Part shown: in pieces, positions 46,568-55,022 of the stretch
Position numbering within the stretch: position 1 is the stretch's first letter
Layout of the letters: every line of letters starts with the position of its first letter
Origin: Micromonospora sp. NBC_01740
GTDB lineage: Bacteria; Actinomycetota; Actinomycetes; Mycobacteriales; Micromonosporaceae
Assembly: GCF_035920365.1 (NCBI RefSeq)
Contig: NZ_CP109150.1
Span: 6,696,001-6,760,000, forward strand
DNA: 64,000 bases
Direction of reading: 5' to 3'
The notes under the pieces: model-generated
What the model was told of the DNA's origin: nothing
The model's input: the letters and a program-made list of their open reading frames with translations, nothing else
Databases searched by the model: none
Program-made: the position numbers and the translations under genes

Positions 46568-47413
46568 GTGGATTTTCTTGACAGGGACCTGTTCGGCCGG
46601 TTGGAGCACTTCTACGACGCGGTGCCCCGGGACGCGGCGCGTACGGAGGAGTACGGCCCGCTCGTACTGTTCGTCAGGGAAGGCGCCGGCTGGCCGTTCT
46701 ACGCCCGGCCCCGGCTCGACGCCACCGGTGCGCCGTCGCTGGCCGACATCACGGCCGTACGCGAGCGGCAGCGCGAACTCGGCCTGCCCGAGGCCCTCGA
46801 ATGGGTGCACGAGACCACCCCCGACCTGCTGGCCGTGGCCCGCTCGGCGGGGCTGGCGGTGCTGGAGGCGCCGCTGATGGTGCTCGACCCGGCCGCCCTG
46901 CCCGACCCGGGCACCCTCACGGACGTACCGCTGCGGATGCTCGACGCGGCGGCGCCCGACTTCGCGGCGGACGTGGCGGCGCGGCGGGCGGTCGCCGCCG
47001 TCGGGTTCTCCGCGGCCGGCACCGAACCCGGCGACGCCGGCACCGCGCAGCGCGACGCCGCGATGGCCGAGCTGGACGAGGCCGCGCTCGACGAGGAGCG
47101 GACCCGCGTCGCGGACGGCCGGCGCCTGTCCGTGCTGGCGGAGACGCCCGCCGAGGGCGCGCTGGCCAGCGGAATGGCGATGCGCGTCGGCGACGTCGCC
47201 GAGATCGCCGGCGTGGCCACCCTGCCGGCCGCCCGCCGCCGTGGCCTGGGCGCGGCGGTCACCGCCACGCTCGCCCGCGAGCTGCTGGCCGCCGGCACCG
47301 ACCTGGTCTTCCTCTCGGCGGGCAGCGAGGACATCGCCCGGGTCTACCTGCGCGTCGGCTTCCGCCGCATCGGCACCGCCTGCATCGCCGAACCCACCCC
47401 GGTCACCCCCTGA
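46568..47413 (+). CDS. GNAT-family N-acetyltransferase
   Basis: A 281-residue acetyl-CoA-dependent transferase. The C-terminal GNAT fold has the acetyl-CoA loop VATLPAARRRGLGAAVTATL and the end motif IARVYLRVGFRRIGTACIAE. The N-terminal about 130 residues (FLDRDLFGRLEHFYDAVPRD, ERQRELGLPEALEWVHETTP) form a second, GNAT-like half without a recognisable CoA loop. Substrate unknown. GTG at 46568; divergent from gltB. Confidence 0.88.
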   Translation: MDFLDRDLFGRLEHFYDAVPRDAARTEEYGPLVLFVREGAGWPFYARPRLDATGAPSLADITAVRERQRELGLPEALEWVHETTPDLLAVARSAGLAVLEAPLMVLDPAALPDPGTLTDVPLRMLDAAAPDFAADVAARRAVAAVGFSAAGTEPGDAGTAQRDAAMAELDEAALDEERTRVADGRRLSVLAETPAEGALASGMAMRVGDVAEIAGVATLPAARRRGLGAAVTATLARELLAAGTDLVFLSAGSEDIARVYLRVGFRRIGTACIAEPTPVTP

Positions 47414-47446
47414 CCAAGCCCTCGGGCGGCACATCGGCCCGGCGGG

Positions 47447-48634
47447 TCAGGTCGGGGGGCGCCACTGGGCGGCCGTGGTGGCGGCCGTGGAGAGGAGGCG
47501 AGGGCTCAGGGCGCCCAGGGCTACGTCGCGGGCGCGCAGCGCCAGCGGGCCCCGGGCCTTCAGCACCGCCGACATCCGGCGGGTCTGCCGGACCACCGTC
47601 GCCGCCCGGGGCCGGCGCACCCGGTCGTACGCGACCACCGCGTCGGGCAGGCGGGACTCGCGCAGCAGCGAGGCGAGGGTGGCGGCGTCCTCGAAGGCGA
47701 GGCAGGCGCCCTGACCGAGGTGCGGCGGCATGGCGTGGGCGGCGTCGCCGAGCAGCACCACCCCGCCCGGGCCGGTCGGGAAGCCGTACGACCTCGGCAG
47801 CGGCCGCAGCTCGCGGATCTCCTGCTGCACCAGGTCCGCCGGGTCGGTGGCGTCGAGCAGGTCGGCGATCGGCGCGGGCCAGCCCGCGTACCAGCGGCGG
47901 AGCAGGGCGAGCTGGGTCTCCGGCGGCTCCGGGCGGGGCGCGCCGACGGCGGTGGCGACCCAGTAGATGCCGCCCCGGCTGGAGCCGCCGGAGGAGCCGC
48001 GCTCGCCGAGCGAGGCCGACACGAAGCGGTAGCCGGCACCGAGCACCTCGCCGCCGACGGGCCGGTCGGCGGGCAGCTTCGGGGCCCGGTACCAGGGGAT
48101 CACCGCCCGCCAGGCGGCGCAGCCGGAGCTGACCACGCCGGACTCGGGGGCGAGTTGCCGGCGCAGCGCGCTGTCGGTGCCGTCGGCGGCGACGACCAGG
48201 TCGGCCTCGATGGTGTGCCGGCCGTCGCCGACCGAGGGGCGCTCCCCGGAGACGGCGCGGACCGTCCGCACGGTCACCCCGGTGCGCAGCTCGACCTCGT
48301 CGCCCAGGCCGGCGATGAGCGCGTCGTGCAGGTCCTCCCGGTGCACCACCACCGGCATCCGGTCGGCCGGCGTGGGGCGGGGCTGCACCAGCCAGTGCCC
48401 GTCCGGGCGGCGCACCCCGCCGTCGGGCAGCCCCGTGGCGATCGCCTCCAGGCCGGCGCCGAGGCCGAGGGCGCGCAGCGCGCGTACGCCGTTGGGCCAG
48501 AGCGCCACGGCGGTCGGCTCGGGGCGGACGCGGTCGGCACGTTCCAGCAGGGTGACCCGCCAGCCGGAGCGGGCCAGCGCGCCGGCGACCGCGAGGCCGC
48601 CGATCCCGGCGCCGACCACGACCGCGCTACGCAT
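47447..48634 (-). CDS. FAD-dependent aromatic-ring-hydroxylase-type monooxygenase
   Basis: A 395-residue flavoprotein. The N-terminal dinucleotide fold is AVVVGAGIGGLAVAGALARS, the middle motif is VVAADGTDSALRRQLAPES (DG motif), and the second FAD motif is VVLLGDAAHAMPPHLGQGAC. It belongs to the PHBH/FAD_binding_3 class; the substrate is unknown. ATG at 48634 has GGAGGAG upstream. It begins 13 nt after the lgt stop on the same strand, so it is probably co-transcribed with lgt. Confidence 0.92.
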   Translation of the reverse strand: MRSAVVVGAGIGGLAVAGALARSGWRVTLLERADRVRPEPTAVALWPNGVRALRALGLGAGLEAIATGLPDGGVRRPDGHWLVQPRPTPADRMPVVVHREDLHDALIAGLGDEVELRTGVTVRTVRAVSGERPSVGDGRHTIEADLVVAADGTDSALRRQLAPESGVVSSGCAAWRAVIPWYRAPKLPADRPVGGEVLGAGYRFVSASLGERGSSGGSSRGGIYWVATAVGAPRPEPPETQLALLRRWYAGWPAPIADLLDATDPADLVQQEIRELRPLPRSYGFPTGPGGVVLLGDAAHAMPPHLGQGACLAFEDAATLASLLRESRLPDAVVAYDRVRRPRAATVVRQTRRMSAVLKARGPLALRARDVALGALSPRLLSTAATTAAQWRPPT

Positions 48635-48647
48635 CGGGTGCTCCTCC

Positions 48648-49835
48648 TCAGCTGTCGCGCTCGGCGGGCCGGGTGCCCGTGGCCCCGGCCCGGTCCTGCG
48701 GGATCTCCCCGGCGGGCGCGGCACCGTCACCGGCGGATCCCGGGGTGTCCTCCGCACCGGCCGTCCCGTCCGACGGCGCGTCCACCGAGCCGGGCGTGGC
48801 CGCCCCGTCCGGCTCGGCCGGCGTCTCGCCGGTCTCCTGCCAGTGCCGGTACTGCTCCTCGCTCACCACGCGGTAGCCCTCTGGGGCGGCCGGCCCCGCG
48901 CCGGCCTCCTGCGCGGACAGGTCGACCTGCGAGACGTCGGAGCCGACGGCCGGCTCCGCGGTCGCGGCAGCGCCGATGGGAATGACGTACTCCCGGGGGC
49001 CACGCACCCGCACGAAGTAGACCAGGGCGCCGAGGAAGACCAGGCCGGCGGTCCACACGTTCAGGCGTACGCCGAGGATGGTGTTCGCCTCGTCGGTGCG
49101 CATCAGCTCGATCCAGAACCGCCCGGCCGTGTAGCCCATGACGTAGAGCGCGAACGCCCGTCCCCGGCCGAGGCGCAGCTTGCGGTCGAGGACGAGGACG
49201 AGCGCGGCCACGCCGACGTTCCACAGCAGCTCGTAGGCGAACGTCGGGTGGTAGAGGCCCGGTTCGAGGATCGGCTTGCCGGCGTCGTCGCGCAGCGCGT
49301 GGCCCGGGTTGTCCGGGTCCATCCGGTGGATCTCCAGACCCCAGGGCAGGGTGGTCCGGCCGCCGTAGAGCTCGTTGTTGAACCAGTTGCCGAGCCGGCC
49401 GATCGCCTGGGCCAGCGGCAGGCCGGGGGCCAGCGCGTCGGCGACCACCCCGAACGGGATGCCGAGCTGCCGGGCCGCGAACCACGCGCCGACGGCCCCG
49501 CCGGCCACCGCGCCCCAGATGCCGAGACCGCCCTCCCAGATGGCGAACGCCTTCATCGGGTCGCCGCCGGTGCCGAAGTACTTCTCCGGAGAGGTGATCA
49601 CGTGGTAGATGCGGGCGCCGACGATGCCGGCCGGCACCGCCCAGACCGCGATGTCGAGGACCGCACCGGGGGCGACGCCGCGCTGGCGCAACCGCCGCTC
49701 GGTGACCCAGCAGGCCACCACGATGCCGACGATGATGCACAGCGCGTACGCCCGGATCGGCACCGGTCCGAGCTGCCAGACGGCGGTGCTGGGGCTCGGC
49801 AGGGCCGCCTGGGGAGTCAGCGAGGCGAGAGTCAC
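48648..49835 (-). CDS. lgt: Prolipoprotein diacylglyceryl transferase
   Basis: A 395-residue inner-membrane enzyme that transfers diacylglyceryl to the lipobox Cys of prolipoproteins, needed for LivK, GlnH and others here. Seven hydrophobic segments, the catalytic-region YHVITSPEKYFG, GLGIWGAVAGGAVGAWFAAR and the Lgt signature GRLGNWFNNELYGG are present. An extra C-terminal tail of about 110 residues rich in Ala, Pro, Glu and Gly is beyond the E. coli length but common in actinobacteria. GTG at 49835 is preferred. Confidence 0.96.
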   Translation of the reverse strand: MTLASLTPQAALPSPSTAVWQLGPVPIRAYALCIIVGIVVACWVTERRLRQRGVAPGAVLDIAVWAVPAGIVGARIYHVITSPEKYFGTGGDPMKAFAIWEGGLGIWGAVAGGAVGAWFAARQLGIPFGVVADALAPGLPLAQAIGRLGNWFNNELYGGRTTLPWGLEIHRMDPDNPGHALRDDAGKPILEPGLYHPTFAYELLWNVGVAALVLVLDRKLRLGRGRAFALYVMGYTAGRFWIELMRTDEANTILGVRLNVWTAGLVFLGALVYFVRVRGPREYVIPIGAAATAEPAVGSDVSQVDLSAQEAGAGPAAPEGYRVVSEEQYRHWQETGETPAEPDGAATPGSVDAPSDGTAGAEDTPGSAGDGAAPAGEIPQDRAGATGTRPAERDS

Positions 49836-49936
49836 GGATGCACACGCTACCGCCGTGGCCCCCTCCGGTGGCACCCCGGTCCACCGTCCGCCGGTCCCGG
49901 TGACTTCTGGTTTGCGCCGCCGTAGGCTCTTTGTCC

Positions 49937-50476
49937 ATGAGCGCGCTCACCTGGGCGGTCGCCGCGGTCGTCACCGACGACGCCGGCCGGGTGCTGCTGT
50001 GCCGGCAGGGCCGGGGTGAGCGCCACGGCCTGCCCGGTGGGCGGCTGCGCCCGGCCGAGAGCCCCGTGCACGCGGTCACGCGCGACATCCGGGCCGAGAC
50101 CGGGTGGGAGGTCGAGGTCGTCGACCTCGTCGGCCTCTATCACCTCGCCGGGCGGTACGGGGCGGTGCTCGCCGGTCCGGCCCCGGCGGCCGGGCGTGCC
50201 GGGCCGCTGCCCGACGTCCTGGTGCACGTCTTCCGGGCGCGTACGCGGGGGTCTGGGCCGGCCGGCGACCCGGTGGGCGGCTGCCGGCCGTCCTGGCACC
50301 ACCCCTCGGCGCTGCCCGAGGCGCTCACCCCGACCACCCGGGCGGCGCTCACCGACGCCCTGGCGGGCCGCTCCGGCGTGCTGCGTGACACCGCCCCGGG
50401 CGCCCCGGCGCCGACGGCGGGCCACCCACCGGGGCAGCGGAGCACCCCGCCGGCCGACCGGGCACCGCACCCCTGA
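49937..50476 (+). CDS. NUDIX-domain protein with altered Nudix box
   Basis: A 179-residue protein. The Nudix region reads GRLRPAESPVHAVTRDIRAETGW, which keeps the spacing of the box. The central REUxEE becomes RDIRAE, so one of the metal-binding glutamates is changed. N-terminal ALTWAVAAVVTDDAGRVLLC is typical. The C-terminal 45 residues are Pro/Ala/Gly-rich and low complexity. Activity is uncertain. ATG at 49937; divergent from lgt and convergent with trpA. The last codons form part of a tandem repeat. Confidence 0.8.
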   Translation: MSALTWAVAAVVTDDAGRVLLCRQGRGERHGLPGGRLRPAESPVHAVTRDIRAETGWEVEVVDLVGLYHLAGRYGAVLAGPAPAAGRAGPLPDVLVHVFRARTRGSGPAGDPVGGCRPSWHHPSALPEALTPTTRAALTDALAGRSGVLRDTAPGAPAPTAGHPPGQRSTPPADRAPHP

Positions 50477-50578
50477 CCCGGGCGGGACAGGAGGCCGGGC
50501 ACCGCACCCCTGACCCGGGCGGCACGGGAAGCCGGGCACCGCGCCACCGACCCGGGCGGGACAGGAGGCCGGGCACGC
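50460..50578. repeat. 37-bp tandem repeat (over three units) running out of the NUDIX gene
   Basis: Units beginning GGGCACCGCACCCCTGACCC occur at 50460, 50497, 50534 and partly 50571, exactly 37 bp apart. The first unit contains the NUDIX stop codon (50474-50476); later units repeat that 3' end downstream. They fill the gap to trpA (50629). Confidence 0.85.
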
Positions 50579-50628
50579 ACGGCTGACCCGGGGCGAGCGG
50601 GCGGGAGGGCGGCTGGGGGCGGGTCGGG

Positions 50629-51432
50629 TCAGCGGGTCGGGTTGCGGACGCCCTCGGCGAGTTCCGCGCTCAGCGCGCGCAGGGCGGCCAGCCCGGACTT
50701 CTCGTCGGGCGCGTCGAGCAGGCACCGGATCAGCGCGCTGCCGACGATGACGCCGTCGGCGTAGCCGGCGACCGTGCCGGCCTGCGCGCCCGTGCCGACG
50801 CCCAGCCCGACGCCGATCGGCAGGTCGGTGACCTCCCGCGTGCGGGAGACCAGGATCGGGGCCGCGTCGGAGGTCTTCGCCCGGGCGCCGGTGACGCCCA
50901 TGATCGCGGTGGCGTAGACGAAGCCCCGGCAGTGCTCGACGGTCATCGCCAGCCGCGCGTCGGTCGAGGACGGCGAGACCAGGAAGGTGCGGTCCAGCCC
51001 GTACGCGTCCGAGGCGGCGAGCCACTCGCCGGCCTCCTCCGGGATCAGGTCCGGGGTGACCAGCCCGGTGCCCCCGGCCGAGGCGAGGTCCCGGGCGAAG
51101 GCGTCGACGCCGTAGCGCTCGACCGGGTTCCAGTAGGTCATGGTGACCACGGGCGCCCCGGTGGCCGCGACGGCCTCGATGACGCGCAGCGTGTCGCGGG
51201 TGCGTACGCCGCCGGCGAGGGCGATGTCGCTGGCCTTCTGGATCACCGGGCCGTCCATCACCGGATCCGAGTACGGGATCTCCACCTCGATGACGTCGAC
51301 GCCGGCCTCGACCATCGCGGTCATCGCGGCGATGCTGCCCTCGACGGTCGGGAAGCCGGCCGGCATGCAGCCGACCAGCACGGCCCGCCCGTCGGCGCGG
51401 GCCTTGTCGAAGGCCACCCCGATCCGGCTCAC
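50629..51432 (-). CDS. trpA: Tryptophan synthase alpha chain
   Basis: A 267-residue TIM-barrel enzyme that releases indole from indole-3-glycerol phosphate. The catalytic Glu lies in DVIEVEIPYSDPVMDGPVIQ, with the catalytic Asp in the same stretch (MDGP). Other blocks are GLVTPDLIPEEAGEW, TFLVSPSSTDARL, YATAIMGVTGAR and PIGVGLGVGTGAQ. GTG at 51432 lies 4 nt after the trpB stop. Last gene of the trp operon. Confidence 0.97.
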   Translation of the reverse strand: MSRIGVAFDKARADGRAVLVGCMPAGFPTVEGSIAAMTAMVEAGVDVIEVEIPYSDPVMDGPVIQKASDIALAGGVRTRDTLRVIEAVAATGAPVVTMTYWNPVERYGVDAFARDLASAGGTGLVTPDLIPEEAGEWLAASDAYGLDRTFLVSPSSTDARLAMTVEHCRGFVYATAIMGVTGARAKTSDAAPILVSRTREVTDLPIGVGLGVGTGAQAGTVAGYADGVIVGSALIRCLLDAPDEKSGLAALRALSAELAEGVRNPTR

Positions 51433-51436
51433 GTTC

Positions 51437-52675
51437 TCACTGCTCCTTGTCGAGGATGCCGAAGTAGTCGCCGGCGGTGTGCACGTCCTTGTCGCCCCGG
51501 CCGGAGAGGTTGACCACGATCGTCGGCTCCCGACCCAGCTCGGCGGTGAGCTTCGGCGCGATCTTGAGGGTGCCGGCGAGCGCGTGCGCGCTCTCGATCG
51601 CCGGGATGATGCCCTCGGTGCGGCAGAGCAACTCGAACGCCGCCATCGCCTCCTCGTCGGTGACCGGCAGGTACGTCGCCCGGCCGCTGTCGTGCAGCCA
51701 GGCGTGCTCCGGCCCGACGCCCGGGTAGTCCAGCCCGGCGGAGATCGAGTGCGACTCGCACGTCTGCCCGTCGGCGTCCTGGAGCACGTACGTCCGGGTG
51801 CCGTGCAGCACCCCGGCGGACCCGCCGGTGATGCTGGCCGCGTGCCGGCCGGTCTCCACCCCGTCGCCGCCGGCCTCGAAGCCGTAGAGCCGCACGTCGG
51901 GGTCGCCGACGAAGGCGTGGAAGATGCCCAGCGCGTTGGAGCCGCCGCCGACGCAGGCGGTGACGGCGTCCGGCAGCGCGCCAGTCAGGTCCAGGCACTG
52001 CTGGCGCGCCTCGTCGCCGATGCCCCGGACGAAGTCGCGGACCATCGCCGGGAAGGGGTGCGGCCCGGCGGCGGTGCCGATCAGGTAGTGGGTGTCGTCG
52101 ACGTTGGCGACCCAGTCGCGCATCGCCTCGTTCATCGCGTCCTTGAGGGTGCGCGAGCCGTTGGTGACGGGGACGACGGTGGCACCGAGCATCCGCATCC
52201 GGGCCACGTTGAGCGCCTGCCGCTCGGTGTCGACCTCGCCCATGTAGACCACGCAGTCGAGATCGAACAGGGCGGCGGCGGTGGCGGTGGCGACGCCGTG
52301 CTGGCCGGCCCCGGTCTCCGCGATCACCCGGCGCTTGCCCATCCGCCTGGTCAGCAGGGCCTGGCCGAGCACGTTGCGCACCTTGTGCGCCCCCGTGTGG
52401 TTGAGGTCCTCCCGCTTGAGCAGCACCCGCGCGCCCAGCTTGGCGGAGAACCGCTCCGCCGCGTAGAGCAGCGAGGGAGTGCCGGCGTAGTCGCGCAGCA
52501 GGGCGCCGAACTCGGCCCGGAACGACTCGTCGGCCATCGCCGCGCGGTGCGCCGCGTCCAGCTCGTCGAGCGCCGCGACCAGTGCCTCCGGTACGAACCG
52601 GCCGCCGAACCGGCCGAAGTGACCGGCGGAGTCAGGCAGCGGACCGGCCGCGGCGGCCGTCACGTCGGCGCTCAT
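51437..52675 (-). CDS. trpB: Tryptophan synthase beta chain
   Basis: A 412-residue PLP enzyme that joins indole and serine. It has [20 protein letters not shown], the PLP lysine in [18 protein letters not shown], the catalytic Glu in [19 protein letters not shown], the phosphate loop [11 protein letters not shown], and [20 protein letters not shown]. In the HKxN motif the usual Asn two after the lysine is Arg (KVRN). ATG at 52675 is set by an ATGA overlap with a mini-ORF upstream; the family N-terminus begins about here. Confidence 0.97.
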   Translation of the reverse strand: MSADVTAAAAGPLPDSAGHFGRFGGRFVPEALVAALDELDAAHRAAMADESFRAEFGALLRDYAGTPSLLYAAERFSAKLGARVLLKREDLNHTGAHKVRNVLGQALLTRRMGKRRVIAETGAGQHGVATATAAALFDLDCVVYMGEVDTERQALNVARMRMLGATVVPVTNGSRTLKDAMNEAMRDWVANVDDTHYLIGTAAGPHPFPAMVRDFVRGIGDEARQQCLDLTGALPDAVTACVGGGSNALGIFHAFVGDPDVRLYGFEAGGDGVETGRHAASITGGSAGVLHGTRTYVLQDADGQTCESHSISAGLDYPGVGPEHAWLHDSGRATYLPVTDEEAMAAFELLCRTEGIIPAIESAHALAGTLKIAPKLTAELGREPTIVVNLSGRGDKDVHTAGDYFGILDKEQ

Positions 52676-52755
52676 GCCGGCACTCCGCTTCGCTCCGTGC
52701 CGCCATGAGGCAACTCCGCACTGAGCCTGATGACTCGCTCGCTCCGCTCGCTCAT
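52672..52755 (-). CDS. Mini-ORF B (27 residues), coupled between mini-ORF A and trpB
   Basis: The frame reads [20 protein letters not shown] then ERSGVPA and stop. Its ATG overlaps the stop of mini-ORF A as ATGA, and its own stop overlaps the trpB ATG as ATGA. It carries an extra SER triplet compared with ORF A. It is too short for a fold; it probably serves to carry ribosomes from trpC to trpB across an inserted repeat. Confidence 0.6.
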   Translation of the reverse strand: MSERSERVIRLSAELPHGGTERSGVPA

Positions 52756-52826
52756 GCCGGCACTCCGCTTCGCTCCGTGCCGCCATGAGGCAACTCCGCA
52801 CTGAGCCTGAAGATTCGCTCGCTCAT
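52752..52826 (-). CDS. Mini-ORF A (24 residues), downstream of trpC
   Basis: The frame reads [20 protein letters not shown] then GVPA and stop. ATG at 52826 follows GAGAGGA, 37 nt after the trpC stop. The stop overlaps the start of mini-ORF B as ATGA. From residue 6 on it is the same as ORF B except for one residue (F/I), so the two arose by duplication. Confidence 0.6.
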   Translation of the reverse strand: MSERIFRLSAELPHGGTERSGVPA

Positions 52827-52863
52827 GGGATCGTCCTCTCGGTGCTGACGAACCGGCGCGGGG

Positions 52864-53727
52864 TCAGCGCACCGGGCGGGGCGTGGCCGGGTGGTTGCCG
52901 GCGTTGACCAGCTCGGCCACCGCCTCGCGGGGGCTCTTCTGGGTGACCAGACCCTCGCCGACCAGGACCGCGTCGGCGCCGGCCGAGGCGTACCGGATGA
53001 GGTCGTGCGGGCCGCGCACCCCCGACTCGGCGATCTTGACGACGCTGCTGGGCAGGCCGGGCGCGATCCGCTCGAACACCGAGCGGTCGACCTCAAGGGT
53101 ACGCAGGTTGCGGGCGTTGACCCCGATGACCTGGGCGCCGGCCTCCAGGGCGCGGTCGGCCTCCTCCTCGTCGTGGACCTCGACCAGCGCGGTCATGCCC
53201 AGCGACTCGATCCGCTCCAGCAGGCCGACGAGGGCGTTCTGCTCCAGCGCGGCGACGATCAGCAGCACCAGGTCGGCACCGTGCGCGCGGGCCTCGTGCA
53301 CCTGGTAGCTGGAGACGACGAAGTCCTTGCGCAGCACCGGGATGCGGACGGCGGCGCGGACGGCGGCCAGGTCGTCGAGCGAGCCGCCGAACCAGCGGCC
53401 CTCGGTGAGCACGCTGATCGCCCGCGCCCCGCCGGCGGCGTAGTCGCCGGCCAGGTCGGCCGGGTCGGCGATCTCGGCCAGCCGCCCCTTGGACGGCGAC
53501 GAGCGCTTCACCTCGGCGATCACCGCGACGCCCGGCTTGCGCAGGGCCGCGTACGCGTCGAGCGGCGGCGGCGCGGCGGCGGCCAGTTCGCGGATCCGCT
53601 CCAGCGGAACCTGCTCCTGGCGCCGGGCGACGTCCTCGCGCACGCCGGCCAGGATCTCGTCGAGCACGCCTACGGACGCTGCCGTACCGGCGTCGTCCCC
53701 CTCCGCGTGCGCATGCTCAGCAGTCAC
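52864..53727 (-). CDS. trpC: Indole-3-glycerol phosphate synthase
   Basis: A 287-residue TIM barrel that makes indole-3-glycerol phosphate. It has [20 protein letters not shown] at the start of the fold, the catalytic lysine in [52 protein letters not shown]-like [16 protein letters not shown] and [23 protein letters not shown] at 53727 has GGGGAG 7 nt upstream; ATG at 53754 is the alternative. Full length. Confidence 0.96.
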   Translation of the reverse strand: MTAEHAHAEGDDAGTAASVGVLDEILAGVREDVARRQEQVPLERIRELAAAAPPPLDAYAALRKPGVAVIAEVKRSSPSKGRLAEIADPADLAGDYAAGGARAISVLTEGRWFGGSLDDLAAVRAAVRIPVLRKDFVVSSYQVHEARAHGADLVLLIVAALEQNALVGLLERIESLGMTALVEVHDEEEADRALEAGAQVIGVNARNLRTLEVDRSVFERIAPGLPSSVVKIAESGVRGPHDLIRYASAGADAVLVGEGLVTQKSPREAVAELVNAGNHPATPRPVR

Positions 53728-54157
53728 CAACGGACTCCCCTCTCCGGGTGTCATGGGCCGATGCTAGGGGGCGCCACCTGGCGACGGCCGCCGGGGGTAT
53801 GGCGTGCCTCACGAGATGGGCTGGGGCATAATGGCCGACCTCCGGTGAACGGGATGTCACGCAGGGCGACCGCACCCAGCGACGAAAGACACCCGACCAT
53901 TCCCGCCCCCACCCCCCGGGTCATCGACGTGATCCTATCTGAGGGCGCGGCCGGCCGCCCGGCCCGGCGACCGCCGCGGACGCCGGTCGATGGTGTGACC
54001 TACCTCAAGGTCGAACGGCCCTTTGCCTGGTGGCGGCCCTGCGAGCAGTGTTGACGTGTCGGTCACCACGGCGAAACGTGAACCAGCCAGCATCGTCCTC
54101 GGGCAGACTCGATGACGCGCCTGCCCCACCGTCACCAACGATCCTCGCGGGGTGATC
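53728..54157. other. 430-bp divergent gap upstream of trpC
   Basis: It lies between trpC (minus) and a small plus-strand gene. In many actinobacteria this position holds a short HGxxPAAW-type membrane-protein gene, which I do not find here. A plus-strand TTGACG (about 54051) and a CATAAT (about 53829) are weak promoter elements. No Trp-rich leader peptide or attenuator hairpin is evident. Confidence 0.55.
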
Positions 54158-54415
54158 ATGAGCACTGTCGAGCCGCACCAGCCCATCGGACTGACGACCG
54201 TCTCGCGCACGGTCGCATCGCTCGCCGTCGGCGTGGTCCACACCCTCGAGCGCGCCGTGGTGGGCGAGGCCCGCATGCGGACCGCGCGGGGCAACGCCTG
54301 GGAGGCGGTCTGCGCCGACCGGGCCCGGGCCGAGCAGCGGGCCGAGCTGGACCGCCTGGTGGCGGAGCTGGCGGCGGCCCGGGCCGCCGCCCGCGAGCAC
54401 CAGCCGGTCAGCTGA
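54158..54415 (+). CDS. Small hypothetical protein inserted in the trp cluster
   Basis: An 85-residue, mostly helical protein: MSTVEPHQPIGLTTVSRTVA, then an Ala/Arg/Glu-rich coiled-coil-like region (RARAEQRAELDRLVAELAAA). I do not recognise a family. ATG at 54158 (GTG at 54152 in frame). It is the only plus-strand gene inside the hisI-trp block and its 3' end overlaps the convergent trp membrane protein by 8 nt. Confidence 0.55.
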   Translation: MSTVEPHQPIGLTTVSRTVASLAVGVVHTLERAVVGEARMRTARGNAWEAVCADRARAEQRAELDRLVAELAAARAAAREHQPVS

Positions 54416-55022
54416 CCGTCGGGTCCTCGCCCCGGTCCAGCGCGTCCCACGCCTCGGTGGTGTGCCGACCGGTGACCCGGTCGCCCTCGCCCCGGGCGGC
54501 GGGCACGGCGTCGCCCGCGGGCCGCCGCTCGTAGCGGGCGCCCATCGCCGGCCAGCGCCGCCCCCGCAGCGCCGTCAGCAGCCCGCCCGCCGTGGCGAGC
54601 ACCCCGCCGAGCAGGCAGAGTGCCGGCCACTGGCGGGCGACCTCGCCGTCGAACGCCGCGACCAGGCCGTAGCCGCCGCCGGTCGCCACGGCCGCGCCGA
54701 GCACGCACAGCAGCCCGCCCAGCAGCCGCCGCGCCCGTCCCCGGGTGGCGAGCACGGCCCCGCCGCCGGCCAGCCCGACCAGGGCCAGCGCCGGCAGCCA
54801 GGGCAGCAGGCCGGCGCCCGTGCGGGCGTCGCGTACCGGCGGCAGCGGGGTGGGCCGGGTGGTCAGCTCGACCGCCCAGGTGCGGGTCGACGCCCACAGC
54901 GCCAGGCCCGCGCCGGCCACGCAGAGCAGCACGGCGTACGTCAGCTCGCGCCGCTGCGTGCCGGACCGCGCGCCCCCGCCCGCGTCGGCGGCCGGAGTCG
55001 TCCCCGGCTCGGCGGCCGTCAT
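54408..55022 (-). CDS. Trp-operon-associated membrane protein
   Basis: A 204-residue membrane protein of the actinobacterial tryptophan-operon family. After a hydrophilic N-terminus there is [20 protein letters not shown], the conserved [20 protein letters not shown], then further helices ([55 protein letters not shown]) and a charged tail. ATG at 55022 overlaps the trpE stop as ATGA. Its function, perhaps in aromatic amino-acid transport, is not established. Confidence 0.9.
   Translation of the reverse strand: MTAAEPGTTPAADAGGGARSGTQRRELTYAVLLCVAGAGLALWASTRTWAVELTTRPTPLPPVRDARTGAGLLPWLPALALVGLAGGGAVLATRGRARRLLGGLLCVLGAAVATGGGYGLVAAFDGEVARQWPALCLLGGVLATAGGLLTALRGRRWPAMGARYERRPAGDAVPAARGEGDRVTGRHTTEAWDALDRGEDPTVS

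Larger units (their letters stand above)
52670..52826. repeat. About 75-bp repeat in two tandem copies, 80 bp apart
   Basis: Copies starting at 52671 and 52751 share CTCATGCCGGCACTCCGCTT and onward for about 70 bp with very few differences. Each copy encodes one mini-ORF on the minus strand and ends in the same ATGA context. It looks like a dispersed element: I recall similar MSERSER/HGGTERS-type strings in other Micromonospora sequences, which is memory, not evidence here. Confidence 0.85.

Noticed and set aside
53990..54020. SoxR/MerR-like operator (CCTCAAGGTCGA)
   Set aside because: Only one half-site is convincing and no MerR-type gene is near.
53728..54100. Tryptophan attenuator or leader peptide
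   Set aside because: I found no short ORF with consecutive Trp codons and no competing hairpins.
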